From NCBI GenBank assembly GCA_030695945.1, contig JAUYOG010000004.1, positions 62,001 to 126,000 of the forward strand: 64,000 nucleotides of DNA, written 5' to 3'. The notes beneath the pieces were generated by a model. It made no database searches. It was not told the origin of the DNA and saw nothing but the letters and a program-made list of their open reading frames with translations. Of this stretch, positions 25,635-34,925 are shown one piece after another. The first letter of the stretch is position 1. The number at the start of each line of letters is the position of its first letter. A program made the position numbers and the translations under genes. Source of the stretch: Ramlibacter sp. (GTDB lineage: Bacteria; Pseudomonadota; Gammaproteobacteria; Burkholderiales; Burkholderiaceae_C).

Positions 25635-26756
25635 ATGAACGCCCCGGAAACCTTTCCCCCCATGCTCGACTTCAAGAACCACGACCTGGTGGACGACACC
25701 AGCAAGCCGGGGGTGCGCTACGAGAAGCGCCCCGCACGCAAGCCGGACGGCAGCGTGGTGCCGGGCCTGTACAACGCGTGGATCACGCTGGACAACCAGC
25801 CGCAGTACAACTCCTACACGACCGACATGGTCAAGGGCGTGATCCTGGCGCTGCGCGCTGCGTCCAACGCCCGCGACGTCAACTGCATCGTCTTCACCGG
25901 CGCCGGCGACAAGGCCTTCTGCACCGGGGGCAACACCAAGGAATACGCCGAGTACTACGCCGGCCAGCCGCAGGAATACCGCCAGTACCTGCGCCTGTTC
26001 AACGACATGGTCACCGCCCTGCTGCTGGCCGACAAGCCCGTGATCTGCCGCGTCAACGGCATGCGCATCGGCGGCGGCCAGGAGATCGGCATGGCCTGCG
26101 ACTTCTCCGTCGCCTCGGACCTGGCCAAGTTCGGCCAGGCTGGCCCCAAGCACGGCTCCGCCCCGATCGGCGGCGCCACCGACTTCCTGCCGCTGATGGT
26201 GGGCGCGGAGCGCGCGATGATGGCCTGCGTGCTGTGCGAGCCCTTCTCCGCGCACCAGGCCTACCAGATGGGCATCCTTACCGACGTCGTCCCCGCCCTG
26301 AAGGTGGACGGCAAGTTCGTCGCCAACCCGATGGTGGAGACGCAACGCCAGTACGACGAGTTCGGCCGCATGGTGTACGGCACGTCCAAGACCGGCGACG
26401 CGGCCAAGGAAGGCAAGGCGCTGATGGCCAAGGGCACGGTGGACCTGTCGATGCTCGACGCGAAGGTCGAGGAGCTGTGCGCCAAGATCCTGCTCACCTT
26501 CCCCGAGTGCACGCTCAAGACGCTGGAGGAGCTGCGCAAGCCCAAGCTCGCCGCCTGGGACCGCAACAAGGAAAGCTCGCGCGCCTGGCTGTCGCTGAAC
26601 ATGATGACCGAAGCGCGCGCCGGCTTCACGGCCTTCAACGAAGGCACCAAGGACAACCGCGAGGCCGACTTCATCCTTCTGCGCCAGCAACTGGCCGCCG
26701 GCGCTTCGTGGCTCGGCGCGCTGCATGACGACATCCAGCCGAAGAACAAGCATTAG
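25635..26756 (+). CDS. oah: 6-oxocyclohex-1-ene-1-carbonyl-CoA hydrolase (ring opening)
   Basis: A 373-residue enoyl-CoA-hydratase-superfamily enzyme with an N-terminal extension and the CGGNTKEYAEYYAGQ-type oxyanion segment near residue 95 (CTGGNTKEYAEYY) and GMRIGGGQEIGMACD near 145. It adds two waters to 6-oxocyclohexene-carbonyl-CoA and opens the ring to 3-hydroxypimelyl-CoA, the committed hydrolytic step. Length and the MACDFSVASDLAKFGQAGPKHG stretch are characteristic of Oah/BamA-type hydrolases. CAGGAGACCCC before the ATG is a good ribosome site. Confidence 0.92.
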   Translation: MNAPETFPPMLDFKNHDLVDDTSKPGVRYEKRPARKPDGSVVPGLYNAWITLDNQPQYNSYTTDMVKGVILALRAASNARDVNCIVFTGAGDKAFCTGGNTKEYAEYYAGQPQEYRQYLRLFNDMVTALLLADKPVICRVNGMRIGGGQEIGMACDFSVASDLAKFGQAGPKHGSAPIGGATDFLPLMVGAERAMMACVLCEPFSAHQAYQMGILTDVVPALKVDGKFVANPMVETQRQYDEFGRMVYGTSKTGDAAKEGKALMAKGTVDLSMLDAKVEELCAKILLTFPECTLKTLEELRKPKLAAWDRNKESSRAWLSLNMMTEARAGFTAFNEGTKDNREADFILLRQQLAAGASWLGALHDDIQPKNKH

Positions 26757-26765
26757 GCAGTGACC

Positions 26766-27539
26766 ATGAGCGACTCTCCGTTCAAAGCCTGGACCGAACG
26801 CGATGGCGCGCTCTTGCGCCTGCGCCTATCCCGCCCCAAGGCCAACCTGGTCGACGCCGAGATGATCCGCGCGCTGCACGGCGCGCTGGTGGAATTCCAC
26901 AAGCACCCGGGCAGCCTGCGCGGCGCGCTGCTGGATGCCGAAGGGCCGCACTTCAGCTTCGGCGCCAGCGTGGAGGAGCACCTGCCCGCGAAGTGCGCGA
27001 AGATGCTCGGCGCGCTGCACGCGCTGCTGGTGGGGATGCTGGAGTTTCCGGTGCCGATCCTGGTCGCGGTGCGCGGGCAATGCCTGGGCGGCGGGTTGGA
27101 AGTGGCGCTGGCCGCCGGCCCGATCTTCGCGGCGCCCGCCGCGCAGTTCGGCCAGCCGGAGATCAAGCTCGGCGTGTTCGCCCCGGCCGCCTCCGTGCTG
27201 CTGCCCTACCGCGTGTCGCGCCCCGTGGCGGAGGACCTGCTCTTCAGCGGGCGGTCGATCTCCGGCGCGGAAGCGCTGGCGAGCGGCTTGGTGCAGGGCC
27301 TGGCCGAAGACCCGGAAGCCGCGGCCCTCGCCTGGTTCGAAGCCCATCTGCAGGAGCGCAGCGGCGCCGCGCTCGCCTGTGCCCTTGCCGCCGCGCGCGG
27401 CCAGATGCTGGTCGACGTGCGCCGCCGGCTCGCCGAAGTCGAGCACCTCTATCTCGAGCGCCTGATGCGCACCCATGATGCCAACGAGGGCCTCGCGGCC
27501 TTCATGGAAAAGCGCCCTGCGGCGTGGACCCACCGCTAA
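26766..27539 (+). CDS. dch: Cyclohexa-1,5-diene-1-carbonyl-CoA hydratase
   Basis: A 257-residue enoyl-CoA-hydratase/crotonase-fold protein; oxyanion-hole segments are HFSFGASVEEHL near residue 62 and RGQCLGGGLEVALAA near 102. It hydrates the dienoyl-CoA produced by benzoyl-CoA reductase to 6-hydroxycyclohex-1-ene-1-carbonyl-CoA, the substrate of Had. The ATG at 26766 was preferred over the GTG at 26760 for its eight-base spacing to TTAGG. It lies 9 bases after oah and 13 bases before bcrC. Confidence 0.9.
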   Translation: MSDSPFKAWTERDGALLRLRLSRPKANLVDAEMIRALHGALVEFHKHPGSLRGALLDAEGPHFSFGASVEEHLPAKCAKMLGALHALLVGMLEFPVPILVAVRGQCLGGGLEVALAAGPIFAAPAAQFGQPEIKLGVFAPAASVLLPYRVSRPVAEDLLFSGRSISGAEALASGLVQGLAEDPEAAALAWFEAHLQERSGAALACALAAARGQMLVDVRRRLAEVEHLYLERLMRTHDANEGLAAFMEKRPAAWTHR

Positions 27540-27552
27540 CCGGAGCCCAGCC

Positions 27553-28734
27553 ATGTTGACCACGCTCTCCCCCGTCCAACGCATCGTCGATCGCTGCACC
27601 CAGCTGTTCGAGGATCTCGACTTCACCGCCGTCAAGGAATGGAAAGCCGCCGTCCCCGGCCGCAAGGCCATCGGCTACCTGCCCATCTACGTGCCGCGCG
27701 AGCTCATTCACGCCGCCGGCATGCTGCCGGTGGGCATCCTCGGCGGCGGCGACGCGCTGGAGGTGATCCAGGGCGACGCCTACTACCAGAGCTACATCTG
27801 CCGCATCCCGCGCTCGACCATCGAGCTGGGCCTCACGGGCCGGCTCGACTGCATGGACGGCATGCTGTTCCCCTCGATCTGCGACGTGATCCGCAACCTC
27901 TCGGGCATGTGGCAGATCCTGTTCCCGGACAAATACGTCAAGTACATCGACGTGCCGCAGAACTATGTCGATTCCATCGGCGGCAACTTCTACATCCAGG
28001 AGATGCAGACGTTGCGCGAGGACCTGGGCAAGCTGCGCGGCAAGGAGATCACCGACGCCGAGCTGAACGCCTCGATCGCCGTCTACAACGACAACCGCGA
28101 CGCGGTGCGAGAGCTGTATGCCTACCGCGCGGCCAAGCCCTGGCAGGCGCCCACGTCGGAGGTGTACGTGCTGCTGCGCGCCGGCATGGTGCTGCCGCCG
28201 GAAGACCACACGGTGCTGATCCGCGAGTACCTCGAGGCCACGGACGCCGAGCCCCGCGCCAAGCGCGACAACGCCCGCGTGGTGCTGACCGGCGCGTTCT
28301 GCGAGCAGCCGCCGCTGTCGCTCATCAAGTCGATCGAGATGTCGGGTTGCTACGTGGTGGACGACGACTTCATGCTGGTCACCCGCTGGCTGCTCGACGA
28401 GGTGCCGGCGGACGCGAACCCACTCGACGAGCTGTCCAAGGCCTTCCTGCACCGCTCCGCCTCCACCGCCGCCAAGTACGACACCACCCGCGCGGAAAAG
28501 GGCGTCTACCTGCTCAAGCAGGTGAAGACCCGCGGCGCCGAGGGCGTGATCTTCGCGGCGCCCTCGTTCTGCGACCCGGCGTTGCTCGAGCGGCCGATGC
28601 TGCAGGACGTGCTGGCGCAGCACAAGGTTCCCTACACCGCGTTCAAGTACGCGGAGAACACGGGCCAGATGGCCCCCATCCGTGAACAGGCCGGCACCTT
28701 CGCCGATTCCATCAAGCTTTGGAGCGTCAAATGA
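27553..28734 (+). CDS. bcrC: Benzoyl-CoA reductase, subunit C
   Basis: A 393-residue member of the 2-hydroxyglutaryl-CoA dehydratase D-component family. With BcrB it forms the catalytic half that binds benzoyl-CoA and a [4Fe-4S] cluster; conserved cysteines occur in YYQSYICRIPRS, GRLDCMDGMLFPSICDVIRN and PSFCDPAL. The class I enzyme couples hydrolysis of two ATP to two-electron ring reduction. Gene order C-B-A-D and subunit sizes match the Thauera-type enzyme rather than the Azoarcus bzd type. The stop overlaps the bcrB start (ATGA). Confidence 0.93.
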   Translation: MLTTLSPVQRIVDRCTQLFEDLDFTAVKEWKAAVPGRKAIGYLPIYVPRELIHAAGMLPVGILGGGDALEVIQGDAYYQSYICRIPRSTIELGLTGRLDCMDGMLFPSICDVIRNLSGMWQILFPDKYVKYIDVPQNYVDSIGGNFYIQEMQTLREDLGKLRGKEITDAELNASIAVYNDNRDAVRELYAYRAAKPWQAPTSEVYVLLRAGMVLPPEDHTVLIREYLEATDAEPRAKRDNARVVLTGAFCEQPPLSLIKSIEMSGCYVVDDDFMLVTRWLLDEVPADANPLDELSKAFLHRSASTAAKYDTTRAEKGVYLLKQVKTRGAEGVIFAAPSFCDPALLERPMLQDVLAQHKVPYTAFKYAENTGQMAPIREQAGTFADSIKLWSVK

Positions 28735-30080
28735 ACACCACCATCCAGATGCCGGAAAGCAAGAAGAAGGTCCCCGTCGCCGAGAAGGACGACGCGATGA
28801 ATCTCCAGAAGGAGATGATCAACGCGAATTACATGGACCTCGCGATGGCGCACTCGCAGGGCCGCAAGGTGGCCGCGACCTTCGTGCCGGGCAACCTCAA
28901 CGAGCTGCTGATGTGCTTCAACCTGGCGCGCAGCCTGCCCGAGACCAACGCGCTGCAGAACGGCATGCGCAAGAAATCCGGCAAGATGATCATGGACGCC
29001 GAGCGCGACGGCCAGAGCGAGGACGTCTGCACCTACGTCAAGGCGGACCTGGGCGCGATGATGGGCGGCGAGATCGGCCCCACCGGCGAGCCGCTGCCCA
29101 AGCCCGACATCCTGCTGCTGTCGTACACCGGCTGCTTCACCTTCATGAAGTGGTTCGAGCTGATCCGCCACAAGTACGGCTGCGAAACGGTGATGCTGCA
29201 CGTGCCCTACCAGAGCGAGGGCCGGATCCAGCCCAACATGCGCGAGTACGTGGTCAAGCAGCTGAAGGAAACCGTGATCCCGACGCTGGAGCGCATCTCC
29301 GGCATCAAGTTCGACATCGACCGCCTTCGCCAGTACATGCGCGAGTCGGCCAAGGCCGAGGAAGACCTGGTGCAGGTGCTGCAGTCGGCCAAGAACCGGC
29401 CTTCGCCGATCGACGGGTACTTCGGCGCGGTGTACTACATCGGCCCGATCTTCACCGCGTTCCGCGGCACCACGCAGGCCACGGACTACTACCGCATGCT
29501 GCGCGCCGAGATCGAGCAGCGCGTGCGCGAGGGCCGCGGCCCGATGACGCCCGAAGGCGAGATGAAGGACGAGAAGTACCGCCTCATCGTCGAGGGCCCG
29601 CCCAACTGGACGAGCTTCCGCGACTTCTGGAAGATGTTCTACGACGAGGGCGCGGTGGTGGTCTCGTCCACCTATGCGAAGGTGGGCGGCCTGTACGACT
29701 TCGGCTTCCGCCACGACCCGGAGAACCCGCTCGAGTCGCTGGCCGACTACTGCCTGGGCTGCTACACCAACCTGAACATGCCCTCGCGGATCGACATGAT
29801 CTGCAAGTACATCGAGGAATACCAGGCCGACGGGCTGCTGATCAACTCGATCAAGAGCTGCAACAGCTTCTCGGCGGGCCAGCTGCTGATCCTGCGCGAG
29901 GTGGAAAAGCGCACCGGTAAGCCGGCGGCCTTCATCGAGACGGACCTGGTCGACCCGCGCTACTTCTCGGGAGCCAACGTGAAGAACCGGCTGGAGAGCT
30001 ACTTCCAGATGATCAAGCAGAAGCGCACCACCGGCATCGGCGAGCATGCGCCGAAGGTCATCCCCATCACCCTGAACTGA
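28731..30080 (+). CDS. bcrB: Benzoyl-CoA reductase, subunit B
   Basis: A 449-residue 2-hydroxyglutaryl-CoA-dehydratase-family subunit, partner of BcrC in the active-site half. Typical blocks are [57 protein letters not shown] and [15 protein letters not shown]; the conserved cysteines in these blocks are the likely cluster ligands. Translation is coupled to bcrC through ATGA. The length is standard for BcrB. Confidence 0.93.
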   Translation: MNTTIQMPESKKKVPVAEKDDAMNLQKEMINANYMDLAMAHSQGRKVAATFVPGNLNELLMCFNLARSLPETNALQNGMRKKSGKMIMDAERDGQSEDVCTYVKADLGAMMGGEIGPTGEPLPKPDILLLSYTGCFTFMKWFELIRHKYGCETVMLHVPYQSEGRIQPNMREYVVKQLKETVIPTLERISGIKFDIDRLRQYMRESAKAEEDLVQVLQSAKNRPSPIDGYFGAVYYIGPIFTAFRGTTQATDYYRMLRAEIEQRVREGRGPMTPEGEMKDEKYRLIVEGPPNWTSFRDFWKMFYDEGAVVVSSTYAKVGGLYDFGFRHDPENPLESLADYCLGCYTNLNMPSRIDMICKYIEEYQADGLLINSIKSCNSFSAGQLLILREVEKRTGKPAAFIETDLVDPRYFSGANVKNRLESYFQMIKQKRTTGIGEHAPKVIPITLN

Positions 30081-30093
30081 AGGCGAGGACACC

Positions 30094-31440
30094 ATGCGCT
30101 GCTTCATCGGCATCGATCTCGGCTCCACCACCACCAAGGCGGTGGTGATGGACGAGGATCGCAACATCATCGGGCGGGGCATCACCAACTCGCGCTCCAA
30201 CTACGACACGGCGGCCACCATCGCCAAGCAGGAGGCGCTGCTCAACGGCCGCTTCCACCTGTTCCGCGAGGCGCTGGGCAGCACCGGGGCGCTCAACTGC
30301 GCCCTCGACGGCTTCATCGGCGAGCTGGAACGCAACTTCCGCTCCGAGCAGTACCTGGAGCAGCTGGTGGACCTGGAAGACACCTGCCAGCGCAACCTGC
30401 TGACGGCCCACTTCGGCGCGGCCACGGAAGCGGTGGGGGAATCGCTGTCCGAAGTGTTCCGCCGGCTCAAGGCCGAGGCGCCGACACTGTTCACGCCCGA
30501 GGCCAAGCGCAAGAGCGACTTCTTCCGCGACATCGCCGGCAGCCAGTACCTGGCGATCGGCGAGACGGTCTCCAAGGAAGCAGGCACGCGATACGACTTC
30601 CTCCTGAACGTGTTCGACCGCTCGATCATCGACGTCGAGAACCGCGTTTATGCAGACTCGATCCGCCGGCACCTGCTGGCGGCGCTGGAGCGCACGTTCG
30701 TCGCGTTGCCCGAGACGGCGGCGCGCCGGACGCAGGTGGAGGCCCCGATCAAGGGCATTCTGGATACCGAGATGGAGGAGACCTACGTGGTGGGCACCGG
30801 TTACGGCCGCGCCCGCCTGCCCTTCTCGAAGGAACATGTGCGCTCGGAGATCCTGTGCCACGGCCTGGGCGCCCACGTGATGTATCCGGGCACGGCCACC
30901 GTGCTGGACATCGGCGGCCAGGACACCAAGGCGATCCAGGTCGACCCGGCCGGCATCGTGGAAAGCTTCCAGATGAACGATCGCTGCGCCGCCGGGTGCG
31001 GGCGCTATCTCGGCTACATCGCCGACGAGATGAACATGGGCCTGCACGAGCTCGGGCCCATGGCCATGAAGTCGACCAAGAGCATCCGCATCAACTCGAC
31101 CTGCACCGTGTTCGCCGGCGCCGAGCTGCGCGACCGCCTGTCGCTCGGCGACAAGCGCGAGGACATCATGGCCGGGCTGCACCGCGCCATCATCCTGCGC
31201 GCGATGTCGATCCTGGCGCGCTCGGGCGGCATCCGCGACCAGTTCACCTTCACCGGCGGCGTTGCGAAGAACGAGGCCGCCGTGAAGGCGCTGAAGGACC
31301 TCGTGTTCGAGAACTACGGCGAGCTGCAGCTGAACATCGACCCGGATTCGATCTTCACCGGCGCACTGGGCGGGGCGACCTTCGCATGGCGTGCGGTGGT
31401 CGAAGAAGGCAAGCAAGTGGAATCGGAAGCGAGGGCTTGA
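30094..31440 (+). CDS. bcrA: Benzoyl-CoA reductase, subunit A (ATPase/activator)
   Basis: A 448-residue ASKHA-fold ATPase: phosphate loop [13 protein letters not shown] near residue 6, a second [10 protein letters not shown] block near 273, and the cluster-binding segment [19 protein letters not shown] near 297. BcrA and BcrD share one [4Fe-4S] cluster and use ATP hydrolysis to push ferredoxin electrons to the BcrBC active site. A ribosome site (AAGGCGAGGA) precedes the ATG, 13 bases after bcrB. Confidence 0.93.
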   Translation: MRCFIGIDLGSTTTKAVVMDEDRNIIGRGITNSRSNYDTAATIAKQEALLNGRFHLFREALGSTGALNCALDGFIGELERNFRSEQYLEQLVDLEDTCQRNLLTAHFGAATEAVGESLSEVFRRLKAEAPTLFTPEAKRKSDFFRDIAGSQYLAIGETVSKEAGTRYDFLLNVFDRSIIDVENRVYADSIRRHLLAALERTFVALPETAARRTQVEAPIKGILDTEMEETYVVGTGYGRARLPFSKEHVRSEILCHGLGAHVMYPGTATVLDIGGQDTKAIQVDPAGIVESFQMNDRCAAGCGRYLGYIADEMNMGLHELGPMAMKSTKSIRINSTCTVFAGAELRDRLSLGDKREDIMAGLHRAIILRAMSILARSGGIRDQFTFTGGVAKNEAAVKALKDLVFENYGELQLNIDPDSIFTGALGGATFAWRAVVEEGKQVESEARA

Positions 31441-31442
31441 AC

Positions 31443-31509
31443 ATGCCCCCACGTTCACATTCGTTCACTGCCCCCCAAGGGGGCGGCTGCCTCCTAGAGG
31501 CGGCTCGTC
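31443..31509. repeat. GC-rich hairpin repeat between bcrA and bcrD
   Basis: TTCGTTCACTGCCCCCC-AAGGGGGCGGC followed by GCCTCC-TA-GAGGCGGC gives two short stems. It fills the bcrA-bcrD gap, the only long gap inside the bcr operon, and resembles intergenic repeats common in Comamonadaceae genomes (from memory). It could tune the BcrA to BcrD ratio. Confidence 0.5.
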
Positions 31510-31519
31510 GGAGGCAATC

Positions 31520-32362
31520 ATGACCATCACCATCGGTATCGACATCGGCTCGGGCGCCGTCAAGAGCACGCTCTTTCGCGTGGATGAGAACGGGCACGCG
31601 GAGTGGCTCGCCAAGCGGTGCGAGCGCATCCGCCGGCGCGACCCCATGACGCTCGCGGAGGAAGGCCGGGACGGCGTGATGGCGGACGCCGGGCTCACGC
31701 GCGATGACGTCGACTACATCGCCACCACGGGCGAGGGCGAGAACGTGAAGTTCGCGACCGGCCATTTCTATTCCATGACCACGCACGCGCGCGGCGGCGT
31801 CTTCCTGCACCCCGGCATCAGCGCCGTGGTGGACGTGGGCGCACTCAACGGCCGAGCCATCTACGTCGACGAGCGCGGCAAGGTGCTCTCGTACAAGATG
31901 ACCAGCCAGTGTGCCTCGGGATCCGGGCAATTCCTGGAGAACATCGCACGCTACCTCGGCGTGGCGATCGAGGAGATCGGTCCGCTGTCGTGCAGCTCGA
32001 AGGACCCGGAGAAGTGCAGTTCCATCTGCGCCGTGCTGGCCGAGACCGACGTGATCAACATGGTCAGCCGGGGCATCGCCACGCCCGACATCCTCAAGGG
32101 AATCCACCTGTCGATGGCCTCGCGCATCGTGAAGCTGCTCAAGGTGACCGGCATCAAGCAGGGCACGGCCCTGCTCACCGGCGGGCTGGCGCTGGACATC
32201 GGCCTGCTGGCCGCGATCCAGGAGGAGATGGTCAACGAGAAGGTGACGGTGCAGGCCATCAACCACCCGGATTCGATCTACGCCGGCGCCATCGGCGCGG
32301 CGCTTTGGGGCGCGTTCCGGCACGGCAAGCTGCAGGAGCTCGAGCAGCTCGCGGCGGCATAA
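31520..32362 (+). CDS. bcrD: Benzoyl-CoA reductase, subunit D (ATPase/activator)
   Basis: A 280-residue ASKHA ATPase: GIDIGSGAVKSTLF near residue 5, AVVDVGALNGRAI near 103, and cluster cysteines in SQCASGSGQFLENIARYLG and KCSSICAVLAETDV. It pairs with BcrA around a shared [4Fe-4S] cluster. GGAGG lies five bases before the ATG at 31520, which rules out the longer in-frame extension through the repeat. The ferredoxin gene follows after 17 bases. Confidence 0.93.
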   Translation: MTITIGIDIGSGAVKSTLFRVDENGHAEWLAKRCERIRRRDPMTLAEEGRDGVMADAGLTRDDVDYIATTGEGENVKFATGHFYSMTTHARGGVFLHPGISAVVDVGALNGRAIYVDERGKVLSYKMTSQCASGSGQFLENIARYLGVAIEEIGPLSCSSKDPEKCSSICAVLAETDVINMVSRGIATPDILKGIHLSMASRIVKLLKVTGIKQGTALLTGGLALDIGLLAAIQEEMVNEKVTVQAINHPDSIYAGAIGAALWGAFRHGKLQELEQLAAA

Positions 32363-32379
32363 GGAAGGAGAGACTCACC

Positions 32380-32625
32380 ATGGCTTTGCTCATCAATGAC
32401 AACTGCACCTCATGCGACGCGTGCGTGCCGGCCTGCCCGAACGAGGCGATCAGCATCGGGGACCCGATCTACGTCATCAACGCGCTCAAGTGCACCGAAT
32501 GCGTCGGCGCCGAGGACGAGCCCCAGTGCAAGCTGGTCTGCCCGGCCGACTGCATCGTGCAGAACCCGGACTTCGTGGAGAGCCACGACGAGCTGATGGC
32601 GAAGTACGAGTCACTGCACGGCTAG
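32380..32625 (+). CDS. fdx: 2x[4Fe-4S] ferredoxin, electron donor of benzoyl-CoA reductase
   Basis: An 81-residue Chromatium/Allochromatium-type ferredoxin. CTSCDACVPACP and, after an insertion, CTECVGAEDEPQCKLVCP give two [4Fe-4S] sites; the six-to-eight-residue insertion between the second and third cysteines of the second motif is characteristic of this low-potential class. It links KorAB to BcrAD. AAGGAAGGAG is the ribosome site. It closes the had-oah-dch-bcrCBAD-fdx operon. Confidence 0.93.
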   Translation: MALLINDNCTSCDACVPACPNEAISIGDPIYVINALKCTECVGAEDEPQCKLVCPADCIVQNPDFVESHDELMAKYESLHG

Positions 32626-32635
32626 CCCGCGGCAA

Positions 32636-32689
32636 TAACGTCTTTCTCACGCCCGGATCACGCCCTGCGTCACGCCGGCTCGGCAGACT
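32636..32689 (+). promoter_or_regulatory. Heptamer-array promoter 1 (candidate SARP site)
   Basis: Four heptamers: TAACGTC (32636), TCACGCC (32647), TCACGCC (32658), TCACGCC (32670), spaced 11, 11 and 12 bases; CAGACT (32684-32689) follows seven bases after the last. Same layout as the arrays at 34839 and 41169. Lies upstream of the exported-protein gene at 32782. Confidence 0.7.
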
Positions 32690-32781
32690 TGCTGGCCTGG
32701 ACCCCAAGGAAGGGACAGGACAGCGGAGACGTCGAGCGGCTTTCCTCTTGTCAATTTTCCATTCCGCTCGAGGAGATTGAC

Positions 32782-33159
32782 ATGAACCGGAATGTACTGT
32801 CCGCCATGGCCACGAGCGCCATCACCACCGTCGCCCTGCTGGGAGTTGCGGCCATTGCCACCGCGCCCGCCTACGCCGACGACATCACGATCGAGCCGCA
32901 GGCGTTCGTCAGCAGCCGGACCCGGGAGGCGGTCAGCGCCGAACTCAAGACACCCTATGCCCAGGGGAATCCGTGGTCAGGCCTGTACAACATGTTCCAG
33001 GCCCGCAGCGCGGCCACGGGCGCGCAGGTGCAGCGCGAATACATCACACACAGGGACACGGTCGCCGCGTTTTGCGCCGAGGACAGTGGCTCGGCGTACA
33101 TCAAGGCGCAGAGCCTTGCATCCAGCCCTGCCCGCGCCATGGGCGCCTCGGCCCGGTAA
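32782..33159 (+). CDS. Small exported protein, DUF4148-like
   Basis: A 125-residue protein with a Sec signal peptide (hydrophobic segment to about residue 32, cleavage near APAYA-DD). The mature part contains VSSRTREAVSAELKTPYAQGNP, which resembles the short Burkholderiales DUF4148 proteins, but the remainder (WSGLYNMFQARSAATG and a later single cysteine) I do not recognise. AGGAG precedes the ATG. It is transcribed from the first heptamer-array promoter and faces the SARP-like regulator gene. Function unknown; extracytoplasmic location is well supported. Confidence 0.7.
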   Translation: MNRNVLSAMATSAITTVALLGVAAIATAPAYADDITIEPQAFVSSRTREAVSAELKTPYAQGNPWSGLYNMFQARSAATGAQVQREYITHRDTVAAFCAEDSGSAYIKAQSLASSPARAMGASAR

Positions 33160-33176
33160 GCGGTGAGTCCGCGCCC

Positions 33177-34757
33177 TCACCCGGCCGCTTCACCCATAGG
33201 AACCTCCTGCGCCCGCATTCCGGCGGCTTCGCAGGCGGCCAGCAGCCGTGCGCGGTGCTCGGGAACGCGAAACGGCAGCACGTCGCGCACGAAGGACAGG
33301 CTGATCCGCCGGTTGAGGCTGCACGCCGTCACCACCGCGTCCCGGGCCGAGCGCAGGTCGCCCAGCTCGTAATGAACCGCGGTCATGCCGTTGTGCGGCC
33401 ACAGGTAAGCGGGGTTGCGCGTGATCGCGCTGGTGAAGGCTGCCTGGGCATCATGGTGCCGGCCGGCCAGCCACAGGGCATAGCCCCGGATCGTGAGGAA
33501 CATCCCGTGGTCGTTCGGGTCCAGCGCCAGCGCGCGGCCGACGTGCGCGAGCGACTCGTCCAGCCGGCCGCACCACATCGCGGCATCGCCCAGGTGGAAG
33601 TGCGCGTACGCGGCCTGCGGACCGAGTTCCACGGCCATGTGCAGCTGCTCGAGCGCGGCCTCGTGCTCCATGCGCCACAACAGCACCTTTCCCATCAGCG
33701 CGTGGGGCAGCATGAGGCCGGGGCTGCACGCGATCGCGCGCGAGGCGCATTCGTGCGCCTTCTCGAAACTCTCCGACGGGTCGGCCACCCAGCCGCTGAG
33801 CGAGTCGATCCAGTGGGTCCAGCCCACCTTGGCGATGGCCTCGGCATTGCCGGGTGCGAGGGCCACCGCCGCTTCGTACGATTCGCGCGCCTTCACCATG
33901 GATTCGGCCGTCATCAGCGTGAAGAACTGCCAGCCGCGCAGCAACAGGTCCACCACGGCCGTGTCCTCGGCGCTGCGCGCGGGCGAGACGATCGGGCCGC
34001 CCGAGGCCGGCGGCTCCGCGCGCGCCGCCCCTCCGGCGCCGGCCCGCAGCTCATCGACCAGGGCGAAGGTCTGCGCGCTAGGCGCAACGCCGAGTTCTCG
34101 TCTGAGCACGGTGCGGCATTCGTCCCAGAGCTGCAGCGCCTTGCCGCGCAGCCCGGCGCGCGCGTGCAGTCGCATCAGGGCGCGATAGCAGCCTTCGTGC
34201 ACCGGGTCGCTGGCGAGCAGCCGGTGGGCGAGCTGCACGGTGGCGTCGCAGGCAGCCGCGCCCTCGGCGCATTCGCTCATCCGCACCAGCAGGCCTTGCG
34301 CCAGGTCGCGCAGGCGCTCGCGCTCCGCGCCAGCCCAATGCTCGAATTCGTTCCCGACGTCCAGCGACTGGAGGAAGTCGCCGCGGTAGAGATTGGCCGC
34401 GGCGAGCATGGCTTCCATGTCGCGGCGCTTCGCCAGCGCTTCGAACCGGCGCAGGTCCACGTCGAAGGCCGACGGCCGAAGCACGATACGGTCGCCGTCG
34501 CTGTCCAGCCCCGCGGCGGCATCGCCCAGCGCCCGGCGCAGGAGGTGCAGGCACTGGCGCAGGGCGCTGCGCGCGTCCTCGTCGCTGTGATCGGGCCACA
34601 AGAGTGCGACGAACTGGCTACGGCCGGCGCCTGAAGTTCCGTGCATCGCCGCCAGGGCCAGGAGGGCCTGCGCCTTTCGGCCGACGCGAACCGGCCCGCC
34701 CGAGAATGGCGTCTCGAGGGAGAAGTCTCCAAGCAGGCGCAGCCTGGAAGCCTGCAT
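33177..34757 (-). CDS. SARP-like transcriptional activator (winged helix, BTAD and TPR)
   Basis: A 526-residue regulator. Residues about 1-90 form an OmpR-type winged helix beginning RLRLLGDFSLE, as in SARP proteins; about 95-240 form the bacterial transcriptional activator domain (FLQSLDVGNEFEHWAGAERERLRDLAQGLLVRM; RRELGVAPSAQT); about 285-510 are TPR-like repeats ending in a short tail. I chose the ATG at 34757; upstream in-frame codons run through the divergent heptamer array and are unlikely to be coding. SARPs bind direct heptamer repeats of 11-base period next to the -10, exactly the arrays found before three nearby genes. SARP-like proteins of this layout also occur in proteobacteria, but their targets are little known. 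Confidence 0.83.
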   Translation of the reverse strand: MQASRLRLLGDFSLETPFSGGPVRVGRKAQALLALAAMHGTSGAGRSQFVALLWPDHSDEDARSALRQCLHLLRRALGDAAAGLDSDGDRIVLRPSAFDVDLRRFEALAKRRDMEAMLAAANLYRGDFLQSLDVGNEFEHWAGAERERLRDLAQGLLVRMSECAEGAAACDATVQLAHRLLASDPVHEGCYRALMRLHARAGLRGKALQLWDECRTVLRRELGVAPSAQTFALVDELRAGAGGAARAEPPASGGPIVSPARSAEDTAVVDLLLRGWQFFTLMTAESMVKARESYEAAVALAPGNAEAIAKVGWTHWIDSLSGWVADPSESFEKAHECASRAIACSPGLMLPHALMGKVLLWRMEHEAALEQLHMAVELGPQAAYAHFHLGDAAMWCGRLDESLAHVGRALALDPNDHGMFLTIRGYALWLAGRHHDAQAAFTSAITRNPAYLWPHNGMTAVHYELGDLRSARDAVVTACSLNRRISLSFVRDVLPFRVPEHRARLLAACEAAGMRAQEVPMGEAAG

Positions 34758-34838
34758 GCCACTGTCTTTCTTTTTCCGGCCGCCAACGCAGGCGGCCTGC
34801 TTAAGCATGGCCCCATTTATGCCGGCAGGCAAGCGTTG

Positions 34839-34891
34839 TGACGCTTTTCTCACGCCCGAATCACGCCTGCCGCACGCCGGCTGCGCAGACT
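34839..34891 (+). promoter_or_regulatory. Heptamer-array promoter 2 (candidate SARP site)
   Basis: TGACGCT (34839), TCACGCC (34850), TCACGCC (34861), GCACGCC (34872), strict 11-base period; CAGACT at 34886-34891, seven bases after the last heptamer. The implied start near 34898 gives a short leader with AAGGAG before the ATG at 34926. The array also lies in the control region of the SARP gene itself. Confidence 0.75.
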
Positions 34892-34925
34892 CCTTGACGT
34901 GGGACAACAAATCAAGGAGATGACG

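Noticed and set aside
34839..34891. Heptamer repeats considered as a CRISPR-like or phage attachment structure
   Set aside because: Seven-base units at an 11-base period before a -10-like hexamer, repeated at three gene starts, fit a transcription-factor array instead.
34758..34910. Longer N-terminus for the SARP-like regulator, starting at 34910
   Set aside because: It would place the heptamer array and the divergent promoter inside coding sequence; the conserved start of the winged helix follows the ATG at 34757 closely.
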